A stretch of DNA of 21,474 bases from Lachnospiraceae bacterium UBA3401. GTDB lineage: Bacteria > Bacillota > Clostridia > Lachnospirales > Lachnospiraceae. Numbering within the stretch: the stretch's first letter is position 1; every line of letters starts with the position of its first letter. The position numbers and the translations under genes were made by a program. Below, in pieces: positions 14,766 to 21,474 of the stretch. The stretch spans positions 1 through 21,474 of the forward strand of contig DEPD01000193.1 in assembly GCA_002358575.1 (NCBI GenBank). The letters run 5' to 3'. The notes under the pieces were generated by a model that saw only the letters and a program-made list of their open reading frames with translations, made no database searches and was not told the DNA's origin.

Positions 14766-16778
14766 TTACCCTTCAATCATCCTCACACCCCATGCTGGGA
14801 TAGAAATGTTATCTTGGTGTTTTACAGACTCACCCGTTAAAACATCCCGTCCATCAGAACCTTCATATAATGCCATCTGCTCCTTTTCAGAATAATTCAG
14901 ATAGAACCATACGCTCTTTCCAAAATCATTCATTCCTTTACGTACAATAACAGGGAACTCTTCTTTCACAATATTTTTTATACCTGCATCTTCCAATGCT
15001 TTAATAAGAATCCGTTTCAGAAGCTCCTGATCCATCATACACCCGATATAATATGCATATCCCTCTGCAAAATGATTTCTGGTCACTGCCGCATATCCAT
15101 TCCAATTATAATGCTCATAATAAGCCAAAGCCTCTGCACCATCTAACGTTAAAAGCTCCATAAAAACTTTTGCTTCCCTGTTATCTGTCCCTTCTACGAT
15201 ATCTCCCCTCAGCATTACCTTTTTAGGGAATGTAAACAGATGATATTTTACACCCAGACAGTTTCTCAAAATACGCGGCTGCACCTCATGGCTTACTTTT
15301 ACATTCTCATTTGCAAATCCCGTCTTAAATGTTGCTACCAGACATCCTCCATTTTCCACATAACGGTTCAGCTTTTCCAACAACCTGTCTGGTGCAGCAT
15401 AAAGCGCTGGAACAACAATCATTTTATACTGCCCGAAATCTTCGGATTCTGGCCATATAAAATCACACTCAACATTCATTCCGTAAAGTGTATCATAAAT
15501 CCACCTGACCACATCATTATAAGCTACTTTCCCTTTATCAGATTCTGTTGCATCAATGCCGAACCATTTCAATGCAGTTAATGCTTCATTACTTACCAGA
15601 ACTGCTGCTTCATTTTTCTTTTTCAGATTGACCAGATGACTCCCTATTTCCTGTAGTTCTTTTCCAATCACACATGCTTCCAAATAAATGTCATTCTCAT
15701 GGAAATCATGGCTTAACAGCCCCTTCCAGTATGTTTCACGGGCATTATGCAGAGAATGCCAATGCCAGTACATCACACTGTTTGCTCCGGAAGCGATATG
15801 ACTGTAGGCTTGCAGCCGAAGCTGGCCCTTATATGGCAGCCATCCCGGAAATCCCTGTGCCTCCGTTTCCAGAACCAGATAATTATCCTGCTTCAAGGAT
15901 CTCACCATATCGCCCCCAAAAGCAATCTCCATTCCTGTCAGATCATCCTGCGTTGGATGGTAAATATCTACGCCTACAATCGTCAGGCTTCTGGAGGCAT
16001 GATAGTGGTTCACATTTGGCTGTACCCCAAAAGAGTATCCCCTCCATTCAAAGTCAAAATTATGTGTCACAAACTGATCGTCCCTCTTGTATTCTTTCAC
16101 AATACCTGACTGCCAGCCCAAAAAATCATCTACCAATGTTCTCTGGAACTTTTCGAATTCTGCCCCAAGGCTTCCGTTAATGGTTCCCCTGACATCCGGG
16201 AAATCTTCCCATGCATTGATACGGTTGCTCCAGTAATCAAGTCCAAACTCTGCATTCATGGAATCCAGGTTATCCTGAAATTTTTCCCGGAGATATTTCA
16301 CAAACTTCTCCTGCACATTCCTTCCTGCTGTCCCATAATGCTTTGTTTCGTTATCCACCTGATAACCAATTACACAGCTTCTGTGGGCGGTACACTTCAT
16401 CAATTCCCGGATTACTCTTTCTGCATAAAACCGGAAAACCGGATGCGTGATATCCATAATCTGACGGGCTCCATAAATTCCACGGCCATTTACTGTTTCT
16501 GCCAGTACATCCGGATGGGATTTCACCATCCATGTAGGAATTGCATAGGTAGGCGTTCCGATAATTACATGGATGCCAGCTTCTTCCATTGCATCCATTA
16601 CTTTTTCCACATGGGAAAAATCAAAAACCCCTTCCTGCGGCTCACAGGTACTCCAGGTAGATTCTGCAATCCTGACCGTATTGATGCCAGCTTTCTTCAT
16701 CATCTGTATATCTTCTCTTAACCGTTCACAAGGCATATACTCATCATAGTATGCTGCCCCAAATAAGATTTCCTTCAT
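14766..16778 (-). CDS. GH42 beta-galactosidase
   Basis: This is a 670-residue glycoside hydrolase family 42 enzyme, normal in length, hydrolysing terminal beta-galactosides. No signal peptide is present, so it is cytoplasmic and acts on sugar brought in by the neighbouring symporter. The N-terminal TIM barrel opens FGAAYYDEYMP and contains VRIAESTWSTCEP and the acid/base motif YQVDNE (Glu at 145 counted from the upstream ATG). The likely nucleophile is the first Glu of LVLETEAQGFPGW (about 305). The trimerization and C-terminal beta domains follow (VPALYAAPDRLLEKLNRYVENGG...). Two ATGs are adjacent at the start; AGGAGG is 2 nt from the first (16781) and 5 nt from the second (16778), so I chose the second. 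It is the last gene of the operon. Confidence 0.93.
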   Translation of the reverse strand: MKEILFGAAYYDEYMPCERLREDIQMMKKAGINTVRIAESTWSTCEPQEGVFDFSHVEKVMDAMEEAGIHVIIGTPTYAIPTWMVKSHPDVLAETVNGRGIYGARQIMDITHPVFRFYAERVIRELMKCTAHRSCVIGYQVDNETKHYGTAGRNVQEKFVKYLREKFQDNLDSMNAEFGLDYWSNRINAWEDFPDVRGTINGSLGAEFEKFQRTLVDDFLGWQSGIVKEYKRDDQFVTHNFDFEWRGYSFGVQPNVNHYHASRSLTIVGVDIYHPTQDDLTGMEIAFGGDMVRSLKQDNYLVLETEAQGFPGWLPYKGQLRLQAYSHIASGANSVMYWHWHSLHNARETYWKGLLSHDFHENDIYLEACVIGKELQEIGSHLVNLKKKNEAAVLVSNEALTALKWFGIDATESDKGKVAYNDVVRWIYDTLYGMNVECDFIWPESEDFGQYKMIVVPALYAAPDRLLEKLNRYVENGGCLVATFKTGFANENVKVSHEVQPRILRNCLGVKYHLFTFPKKVMLRGDIVEGTDNREAKVFMELLTLDGAEALAYYEHYNWNGYAAVTRNHFAEGYAYYIGCMMDQELLKRILIKALEDAGIKNIVKEEFPVIVRKGMNDFGKSVWFYLNYSEKEQMALYEGSDGRDVLTGESVKHQDNISIPAWGVRMIEG

Positions 16779-16802
16779 CATTTCCTCCTAAACTTGCTAC
16801 AT

Positions 16803-17033
16803 TTATTCTTCTACAATAAATCTCTCAAGCTCTCCAAGTAATTTTTCTGCATCGTGGTCATCCAGTTCCACTTCAATCGGTTTGTCCAACTCCAGACTAA
16901 AAATACCCATAATAGATTTCCCATCAATATGATATTTTCCGTAATGGATATCCACATCCTTTTCAGCCCTGAAAGTTATATTCACAAATGCCTTCACGTC
17001 ATTTACACTCTTTAATGCTACTTTGCATTTCAT
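16803..17033 (-). CDS. HPr-like protein lacking the phosphorylatable histidine
   Basis: This is a 76-residue HPr-fold protein. The segment GKSIMGIFSLEL corresponds to the regulatory-serine region of HPr/Crh (KSIMGVMSL), and the C-terminal helix LLGELERFI is in place. The active-site loop GIHARPA is replaced by VNDVKAF: the position of His15 is Asp and that of Arg17 is Lys. It cannot therefore relay phosphate in the sugar phosphotransferase system the normal way. Like B. subtilis Crh, it may act only as a regulator through the serine, or bind the neighbouring symporter. It lies 15 nt after the symporter gene behind a strong GGAGGT site and just before the beta-galactosidase. The role is inferred; the missing histidine is directly visible. 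Confidence 0.8.
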   Translation of the reverse strand: MKCKVALKSVNDVKAFVNITFRAEKDVDIHYGKYHIDGKSIMGIFSLELDKPIEVELDDHDAEKLLGELERFIVEE

Positions 17034-17048
17034 AATTTACCTCCTTTT

Positions 17049-18428
17049 TTATTTTGAGATACGGCGGTTCTTAAGATCAGCCAGAATAGAATCATATTCC
17101 CTGTCCAGATGGTAGAATGTAAGTACAATAATCTGAATAACGGTAAGGATAATCGGAATGTAAATGTAACATGAACGGATTGCAGTAAATGCGCTTGCCG
17201 GCTGCGACGCAGCAGTCCCCACATATCCTCCAATTGATAAAACAGCTCCTACCAACAGCAGACTGATACCATTCCCAATCTTCTGCCCAAAACTTGCTGC
17301 ACTGTTGATCAGCCCCTCTGTCCGTATTCCAGTTTTCCATTCTCCATACTCAATCGTATCTGTGACCATTGCGAACATACATGCCGAAATCCCAGCATTT
17401 CCAACACCCCTAAGCATACATCCAGCCAGAAGTATAACTAAATTTTCTGCACCGATTCCCATGATTGCATAACCAATAATAAATATCACTGATCCTGCCA
17501 TCAAAACATTTCTTTTTCCAAAACGCTTTACAAACCAGGCGATAAAAAACATGCAAACAATCTGTGTGGCTTGGAATGCTACAGAAAATGTACCAACCAA
17601 ATCCGGGTTTCCTAAAATCTCTTTCGTGTAATAAACTTCTGCCGAACCATTGACACCCATTGCGACAAAAATCAGAATCAGGTTAACTGTTGCCATAAGC
17701 CAATACTTATTTTTAACTAATGCCTTGAAGCCTAGCAAGACCGGGACATCCAGTTTTTTCCCGTCATTCTCCGTATTTACACGCTCTCTGGTAAAAAGGA
17801 ATGTAATCATGAATGTAACAATCTCAAGTGCACCAAATATAACAAATGTATATGTCCATGCCCTTGCGTCGTTTCCGAAAAACTTTACTACTGGCAATGT
17901 ACAAGTCTTTATGAATAATGTCCCACAGGTTGCTAATATCATGCGGAAAATGCTTAAGACAGAACGTTCATATTGATCCTGTGTCATCATTGCTGTCAAT
18001 GTGGCATATGGGAGGTTAATCCCTGTAAAGAGAACAGTAAAAGCAATATTATAACTGAAAAATATGTATACCAGCTTTGCCGTTTCACTCCACCCTACAG
18101 GCACTGCAAACAGAAGAACTGTACCTACAGCATAGGGGATTACTAAACGCAATATCCATATCCGTGCCTTTCCAAAAGGTGACTTTGTCTTATCAATAAT
18201 CACTCCCATAATCAGATCACTGATTCCATCAAACACCCTGGAACACGCCATAATCACTCCCACAGCTGCCACCGCAACCCCTACATAGTCTGTGTAGTAA
18301 AACATTAGAAATGCTGCTACAGCAGAATACATAATATTACTTGAAAAATCTCCGCATCCATAAGCCAGCCGTTCTTTTACAGTGATTTTTTCGGATGCAT
18401 TTTCGTTAGTAAAATTTTTGAATAACAT
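17049..18428 (-). CDS. GPH-family (MelB-like) sugar:cation symporter
   Basis: This is a 459-residue integral membrane transporter with about 12 hydrophobic segments and no signal peptide. The opening KERLAYGCGDFSSNIMYSAV, the YYTDYVGV segment, FDGISDLIMGVIIDKTKSPFGKAR and, late in the protein, DTIEYGEWKTGIRTEGLINSA are the recognisable blocks of the glycoside-pentoside-hexuronide:cation symporter family. It probably imports a beta-galactoside with Na+ or H+, which the GH42 enzyme then cleaves. It lacks the C-terminal EIIA domain of LacS, and the separate HPr-like protein follows it in the operon. It is the first gene of the operon, with GGGAGGT upstream of the ATG and an AraC-type operator further upstream. 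Confidence 0.92.
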   Translation of the reverse strand: MLFKNFTNENASEKITVKERLAYGCGDFSSNIMYSAVAAFLMFYYTDYVGVAVAAVGVIMACSRVFDGISDLIMGVIIDKTKSPFGKARIWILRLVIPYAVGTVLLFAVPVGWSETAKLVYIFFSYNIAFTVLFTGINLPYATLTAMMTQDQYERSVLSIFRMILATCGTLFIKTCTLPVVKFFGNDARAWTYTFVIFGALEIVTFMITFLFTRERVNTENDGKKLDVPVLLGFKALVKNKYWLMATVNLILIFVAMGVNGSAEVYYTKEILGNPDLVGTFSVAFQATQIVCMFFIAWFVKRFGKRNVLMAGSVIFIIGYAIMGIGAENLVILLAGCMLRGVGNAGISACMFAMVTDTIEYGEWKTGIRTEGLINSAASFGQKIGNGISLLLVGAVLSIGGYVGTAASQPASAFTAIRSCYIYIPIILTVIQIIVLTFYHLDREYDSILADLKNRRISK

Positions 18429-18487
18429 ACTGATTACCTCCCAGTCTTTTTGCAGCCATATATGTCCGGCTGTTTTTTTATGTTATC

Positions 18488-18547
18488 AGTATAACCTGGG
18501 AAGCGCCCTTGTTATATCGTGTATTTTTACTAATTATCGTGTATTTT
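18488..18547 (-). promoter_or_regulatory. AraC-type operator direct repeats and operon promoter
   Basis: The 13-mer tatcgtgtatttt occurs exactly twice on the plus strand, at 18515-18527 and 18535-18547, 20 bp apart (about two helical turns). This is the layout of AraC/XylS binding half-sites. On the minus strand the proximal copy abuts a poor -35 (TATAAC, 18511-18516) and, after 17 nt, a -10 TATACT (18488-18493). This looks like an activator-dependent promoter for the symporter operon. The distal copy lies inside the 3' end of the AraC gene. Confidence 0.75.
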
Positions 18548-19738
18548 CGTTTTTTGAAACTGTCCAAACTTCTCCCTGTATTTCGTAGGTGTAAGTCCTG
18601 TCTGATCCTTAAAAACCTTGCCAAAGTGACTTTGAGAACAAAATGCCAGATAAACAGCTATGCTTTTAACATCATATTCTGAATAGCGGAGCAGATTCTC
18701 AGACAGCCGGATTTTTTCTCTGCGGATATACTGCTGTATCGTAATCCCTTCTACCCTCCGAAATAAATCAGACAAATATGTTGTAGACACTCCTATCTGG
18801 TGTCCCATCTCCCCTATGACAATTTCACTATGCAGGTTCTGGAAAATAAAATTTTTCGTTTTTTCTATGAGTTCATTCCGTTCTTTCTTTACATTAATTC
18901 TGCCCACCTGTTCTACAAATTCATATTCAGCCTGCCGCATTGCTGCATCAATTTTTACAATATTTTTCATTTCTTCAATTTTGAGGATGTAGCCATCTAC
19001 CATAGAAAACGCTTCTTCTGGAAGCAGCCCTCCATCAATAGCTGCTCTGGATGCCAGAGTAATGACACAAATTGCTATATTTTTCGCCTGACGCAGTTCA
19101 TTATTGGAAAGCCTTCCTACTTCTCCTCTATAGGTCTCCTGAAGGCTGCGCCGTAGCATTTCTTTATCACCGCGGCGGATGCTGTCCAACTCCCTTTTCT
19201 CTTGATCATAAGGATTATGCGGCAGTTCTGCTTCTTGACGATGAAAAATCACTTTTTGCACGCTCTCTCTGGCTTCTCCAATCCCAATCCCAGTCAATCC
19301 ATTTTTCTGCCATAACTCGTCTATGGTTAGTTCTTTTCCAGAAATACAGTGGTACAGTGCCAATACTCCTGCTCCAAACACTTTCATATCGCAAAAAGCA
19401 GTCTGATGATGTACCCGATCACTTACAAAATGTGTGTCTGTCATAAATTTTTCTAGCTCTCTTGTTGGTTTTATAATGCTGACGGGACCAATCACCAGTT
19501 TTTTCGATTCAAAAGGCATGGATGCATACAAAACTGAATTATACTCACAATAAATATCAGGGTATTCTTTCACTTTTCTATCCACAAGCATCATAAAAAA
19601 TTCAGGATCCATATACAAAGGGCTGCTCTCTGCAATCAAATCCCCATAAACTTTTTCAATTTCATAATCTCTGTTTACAACATAAATATTGCAATGCAGT
19701 ATTCTAACCCATTGATTTAACAAAAATTTCCAGTTCAT
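18530..19738 (-). CDS. AraC-family transcriptional regulator
   Basis: This is a regulator of about 402 residues. The C-terminal 100 residues form the AraC DNA-binding domain with both helix-turn-helices: IVIGEMGHQIGVSTTYLSDLFRRVEGITIQQYIRREKI and DVKSIAVYLAFCSQSHFGKVFKDQTGLTPTKYRE. The long N-terminal region (about 300 residues) has no sugar cupin that I can recognise; it may be a divergent ligand-binding domain. The frame is open back to an ATG at 19849, but no ribosome-binding site precedes that codon and a TTGACA -35 (19869-19874) places a promoter over it. AAAGG lies 8 nt before the ATG at 19738, where MNWKFLLNQW begins. It is the likely activator of the adjacent beta-galactoside operon. 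Its stop codon lies within 100 nt of the symporter gene and its 3' end holds part of the operator. Confidence 0.85.
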   Translation of the reverse strand: MNWKFLLNQWVRILHCNIYVVNRDYEIEKVYGDLIAESSPLYMDPEFFMMLVDRKVKEYPDIYCEYNSVLYASMPFESKKLVIGPVSIIKPTRELEKFMTDTHFVSDRVHHQTAFCDMKVFGAGVLALYHCISGKELTIDELWQKNGLTGIGIGEARESVQKVIFHRQEAELPHNPYDQEKRELDSIRRGDKEMLRRSLQETYRGEVGRLSNNELRQAKNIAICVITLASRAAIDGGLLPEEAFSMVDGYILKIEEMKNIVKIDAAMRQAEYEFVEQVGRINVKKERNELIEKTKNFIFQNLHSEIVIGEMGHQIGVSTTYLSDLFRRVEGITIQQYIRREKIRLSENLLRYSEYDVKSIAVYLAFCSQSHFGKVFKDQTGLTPTKYREKFGQFQKTKIHDN

Positions 19739-19849
19739 GTCTATTACCTTTAATTTATAGTTTATCAGTTGTTCCTGAAATATAATTCTTTCTACAAGAC
19801 AGACGTTATATGAAGTCAGTAAACATCCTGTAAATAATGGATTCTCCAT

Positions 19850-20430
19850 AGTTCGTTTTAGGAAACAATGTCAATCTACTGCGGTATGCCAAACTCTTAC
19901 ATATAAAACATAAAAGAACTCAACACCAATATCAACTCTATCTGCCTCTTTTACTCGACAAGAAAATCAAAAAAAGCACTCACTATTCTCATTTTTAATA
20001 TTCCACCCTATAGTATTCTACCATCTCTATCTTTGTAATCTTTGCGTTTCGTCATATTCCATTAGTTAAACCCCTATGCTCACTGTGATTCCATAAGAAA
20101 CATCTGATATTTTAATCATTATAATATCAAAGGATGTCAAATCGTACAAGAGGAGGAGCAAATACAGACCACCTCAACCACTTCACACGAGCACTTTTTT
20201 GACCACTGGGTTCAAAACGACCACAGAGTGTTCATTTTCTCTGACCACGGGGTTCAAATGCTCTTTGGGAAGGGTTCAAAAGTGAACACCCCCTCTGCCG
20301 ACCTCTGCACATTTTCAAACCGGCTCCAAAAGCAAACAAGGGATTCCAGCAACAGCCAATGTGCCGGAACCCCTTGTTTTCAGCGGTTTTCCCAATATTC
20401 TGTTCAATCCCTTTGTATCAATTAAGCGGT
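19850..20430. other. Gene-free stretch with mobile-element repeats
   Basis: From 19850 to about 20140 I see only AT-rich DNA and a possible AraC-gene promoter (TTGACA at 19869-19874, minus strand, weak -10). From 20160 to 20280 GACCAC recurs at 20167, 20201, 20219 and 20243. Two copies extend to GACCAC-N-GGGTTCAAA (20201-20216 and 20243-20258), and a third to GACCACAGAGTGTTCA. A further GGGTTCAAAAGTGAACACC follows. Such iterated motifs could be replication- or transfer-protein binding sites of a mobile element, but no neighbouring gene proves this. Confidence 0.5.
20336..20377. terminator. Hairpin terminator, probably bidirectional
   Basis: acaagggattcc (20336-20347) pairs with ggaaccccttgt (20366-20377), 12 bp with one mismatch on the plus strand that becomes a G-U pair on the minus strand. 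TTTT follows on the plus strand and TTG..TTTTGG on the minus strand. It lies downstream of the recombinase stub. Confidence 0.6.
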
Positions 20431-20598
20431 TTACATTTCCGTGTACCATTTGAGGTTGGAAAAGCCGTTCTGTTTTGCGTAGTTTTCAAGGATTCGCTTC
20501 TGGTTGCTTATGGAATTGGATTTCCCGGAAAGCTCGTCCTCGTGCGACAATCTCGAATAAAGGGCGGTAATGAGTTGTTGGGTGGTCTGTCTTAACAT
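20431..20598 (-). pseudogene. Second large serine recombinase, N-terminal fragment
   Basis: This is a 55-residue stub starting at the ATG at 20598 behind GGAGGA. It reads MLRQTTQQLITALYSRLSHE, then SGKSNSISNQKRILENYAKQ and FSNLKWYTEM, then TAA. This is the N-terminus of a TnpX-like large serine recombinase, with the catalytic serine at residue 17 of the YSRLS motif; family members continue WYTDDGYSG and total about 500-700 residues. Truncation occurs just before that conserved segment. It is a different recombinase from the fragment at 35-253. It is non-functional as it stands and marks the remains of a Tn4451-like or related integrative element. Confidence 0.85.
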
Positions 20599-20615
20599 AA
20601 TGTCCTCCGTCTCCG

Positions 20616-20670
20616 ACAGCCAGCCCCACTATTCCGTAGGTTTATTATACCCTAGGGCGGGGCTGGCTGT
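20616..20670. repeat. 12-bp perfect inverted repeat upstream of recombinase stub
   Basis: acagccagcccc (20616-20627) and ggggctggctgt (20659-20670) are exact reverse complements around a 31-base spacer that contains a TATAAT-like -10 on the minus strand. The repeat flanks the probable promoter of the recombinase stub, so it may be an operator, or a remnant of an element end. It is GC-rich compared with its surroundings. Confidence 0.55.
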
Positions 20671-20810
20671 ACAGTCTTTTCCGCTTCTTTATAGAAGATA
20701 ATATTTTTACTTTTATATCAAGGCTTATCGTTCAAGTTGATGATGGAAATTTTAATTTTTCTGTGGTAAACTATTTTCATCAAAATCTGTATACTAAGGT
20801 GGTATAATAA

Positions 20811-21338
20811 ATGAAAATTGTACAGGCTACAAATGACAATTTGACAGAGCTAATGTCTTTTTACAGTGTAATGTGTGATGTCCTTGGTGAAAAAAGTTTC
20901 CTTCCAAACGGGGATAAAGGTGGTTTTCCCTCGCAAGCAATGGTGGAGGAATCTATCAAAGGCAGATGTCAATTTATTGGCATAGAAGATAATAAAATCG
21001 TTGCAGCATATATTCTAAATCATGATTGCGACAGTGCATATAATACAGTTCACTGGCAAATCAACGCCGAAAAAAATGAAGTAGTCATTATGCACGCACT
21101 TCGTGTTCTGCCGGATTATGGCGGGCGTGGATATTCAAAGCAGCTTGTCGAACATGCAATCCAGACAGCAAGAAGCAGAGGTTGGAAGGCAATACGGTTA
21201 GACTGTCTGAAAGGGAATGATATACCTGTCAAAATGTATCAGTCATACGGTTTTAAATATGTGGATACTGTGGATATTACTTATGTCGATATAGGTATTC
21301 CCATGCCATTTCATCTTTATGAGCTTGTTTTGGGATAA
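20811..21338 (+). CDS. GNAT-family N-acetyltransferase
   Basis: This is a 175-residue acyl-CoA-dependent acetyltransferase, the only intact plus-strand gene. Motif A of the GNAT fold is ALRVLPDYGGRGYSKQLVEHAI (around 97-118) with the acetyl-CoA pyrophosphate-binding loop YGGRGYS. Motif B follows in AIRLDCLKGNDIPVKMYQSYGFKYVDT. The substrate cannot be told from the sequence. The length and single domain are ordinary. AAGGTGG lies 8 nt before the ATG. It sits between a recombinase stub and a TnpW-like fragment, so it is probably cargo of a mobile element. I do not assign a resistance role. Confidence 0.88.
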   Translation: MKIVQATNDNLTELMSFYSVMCDVLGEKSFLPNGDKGGFPSQAMVEESIKGRCQFIGIEDNKIVAAYILNHDCDSAYNTVHWQINAEKNEVVIMHALRVLPDYGGRGYSKQLVEHAIQTARSRGWKAIRLDCLKGNDIPVKMYQSYGFKYVDTVDITYVDIGIPMPFHLYELVLG

Positions 21339-21371
21339 ACAGTTTAAGCACAATCAGCAGTCATGCCCGGT

Positions 21372-21474
21372 TTATGCGGTAAAAGGCGGCTTATGTCCGG
21401 ATGCGCTTTCGGCTTCCAGCACTTTCATCATCTTGTCGGCGGCGGTAGTGTCCTGTTTGAAATAGCCGGAAACC
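21372..21474 (-). CDS. TnpW-like transposon protein, C-terminal part (runs off window)
   Basis: Only the last 33 codons are present. The minus-strand frame reads VSGYFKQDTTAADKMMKVLE, then AESASGHKPPFTA, then TAA at 21372. The Y-F-K...(T/A)A-x-D-K-(L/M)-x-x-(L/V)(I/L) pattern is that of the small TnpW family of transposon-encoded proteins, whose function is not established. The N-terminus lies beyond the window. It is convergent with the GNAT gene. The family call rests on a short segment. Confidence 0.5.
   Translation of the reverse strand, partial: VSGYFKQDTTAADKMMKVLEAESASGHKPPFTA

Noticed and set aside
14643..14840. Plus-strand frame over the end of the beta-galactosidase gene and the transposase scar
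   Set aside because: It overlaps a strongly supported gene on the other strand and has no recognisable protein features.
18494..18512. Catabolite-response element (cre) near the symporter promoter (GGGAAGCGCCCTTG)
   Set aside because: It has the AANCG core but at least three to four mismatches to the cre consensus at conserved positions, so it cannot be supported.
20228..20595. Plus-strand open frames across 20228-20595
   Set aside because: They are antisense to the recombinase stub and to the repeat/terminator region, have no homology I recognise and no ribosome-binding sites.
1..21474. CRISPR arrays, tRNA, rRNA or riboswitches
   Set aside because: No evenly spaced repeats with unique spacers, no cloverleaf or rRNA segments and no recognisable riboswitch core were seen on either strand.

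Overview
The window looks like chromosomal accessory DNA of a low-GC Gram-positive anaerobe, most likely a gut Clostridia/Lachnospiraceae-type bacterium. The reasons are AT-rich coding, strong GGAGG ribosome-binding sites, a GPH symporter/HPr-like/GH42 sugar operon, a FtsX-type ABC transporter with an OmpR-type two-component system, and serine-recombinase and TnpW-like fragments typical of clostridial mobile elements. Almost every gene is on the minus strand, so transcription runs from high to low coordinates.

The left flank (1-1600) is a decayed mobile-element module on the minus strand. In transcription order it holds a short XRE-like HTH fragment, a resolvase-like protein with an in-frame TAG, a MazF/PemK toxin with an in-frame TAG and a lost RP arginine, and the N-terminal stub of a large serine recombinase ending in a 46-base inverted repeat. 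1600-2061 is AT-rich DNA with no gene I can support.

The centre (2062-14460) is the main interest: an apparent biosynthetic locus for a ribosomally made, radical-SAM-modified peptide. In transcription order it encodes an OmpR-type response regulator (TTG start), a histidine kinase, a MacB/LolD-type ABC ATPase, an FtsX-type permease, a previously uncalled 47-residue acidic precursor peptide with two cysteines (9232-9375), two paralogous SPASM radical SAM maturases with RRE-like N-termini, a third SPASM-like radical SAM enzyme, and two radical SAM proteins with a cobalamin-binding-like N-terminal Rossmann region. The five enzyme genes are packed end to end. A 14-bp stem hairpin between the precursor and the first maturase looks like an attenuator that keeps precursor in excess over enzymes. 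Upstream of the regulator and again upstream of the ABC operon lies the same ~30-bp element (11-bp-spaced direct repeats exactly 7 nt from a TATAAT/TATACT -10), with a weaker third copy before the precursor. This suggests the two-component system activates the whole locus. No dedicated leader peptidase or peptidase-containing exporter is visible.

The right-centre (14463-19849) is a conventional beta-galactoside operon: an AraC-type regulator, then a GPH cation symporter, an HPr-like protein lacking the phosphorylatable histidine, and a GH42 beta-galactosidase. An IS3-type transposase scrap and a rho-independent terminator follow it. Two exact 13-bp direct repeats just upstream of the symporter promoter are the likely AraC operator; one of them lies at the 3' end of the regulator gene.

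The right flank (19850-21474) is again mobile-element debris: GACCAC/GTTCA repeats, a hairpin terminator, a second serine-recombinase stub, a 12-bp inverted repeat, an intact GNAT acetyltransferase on the plus strand, and the C-terminus of a TnpW-like protein running off the window. Both ends of the window therefore carry broken serine recombinases, consistent with acquisition of the region by transfer, although no attachment site could be proved.
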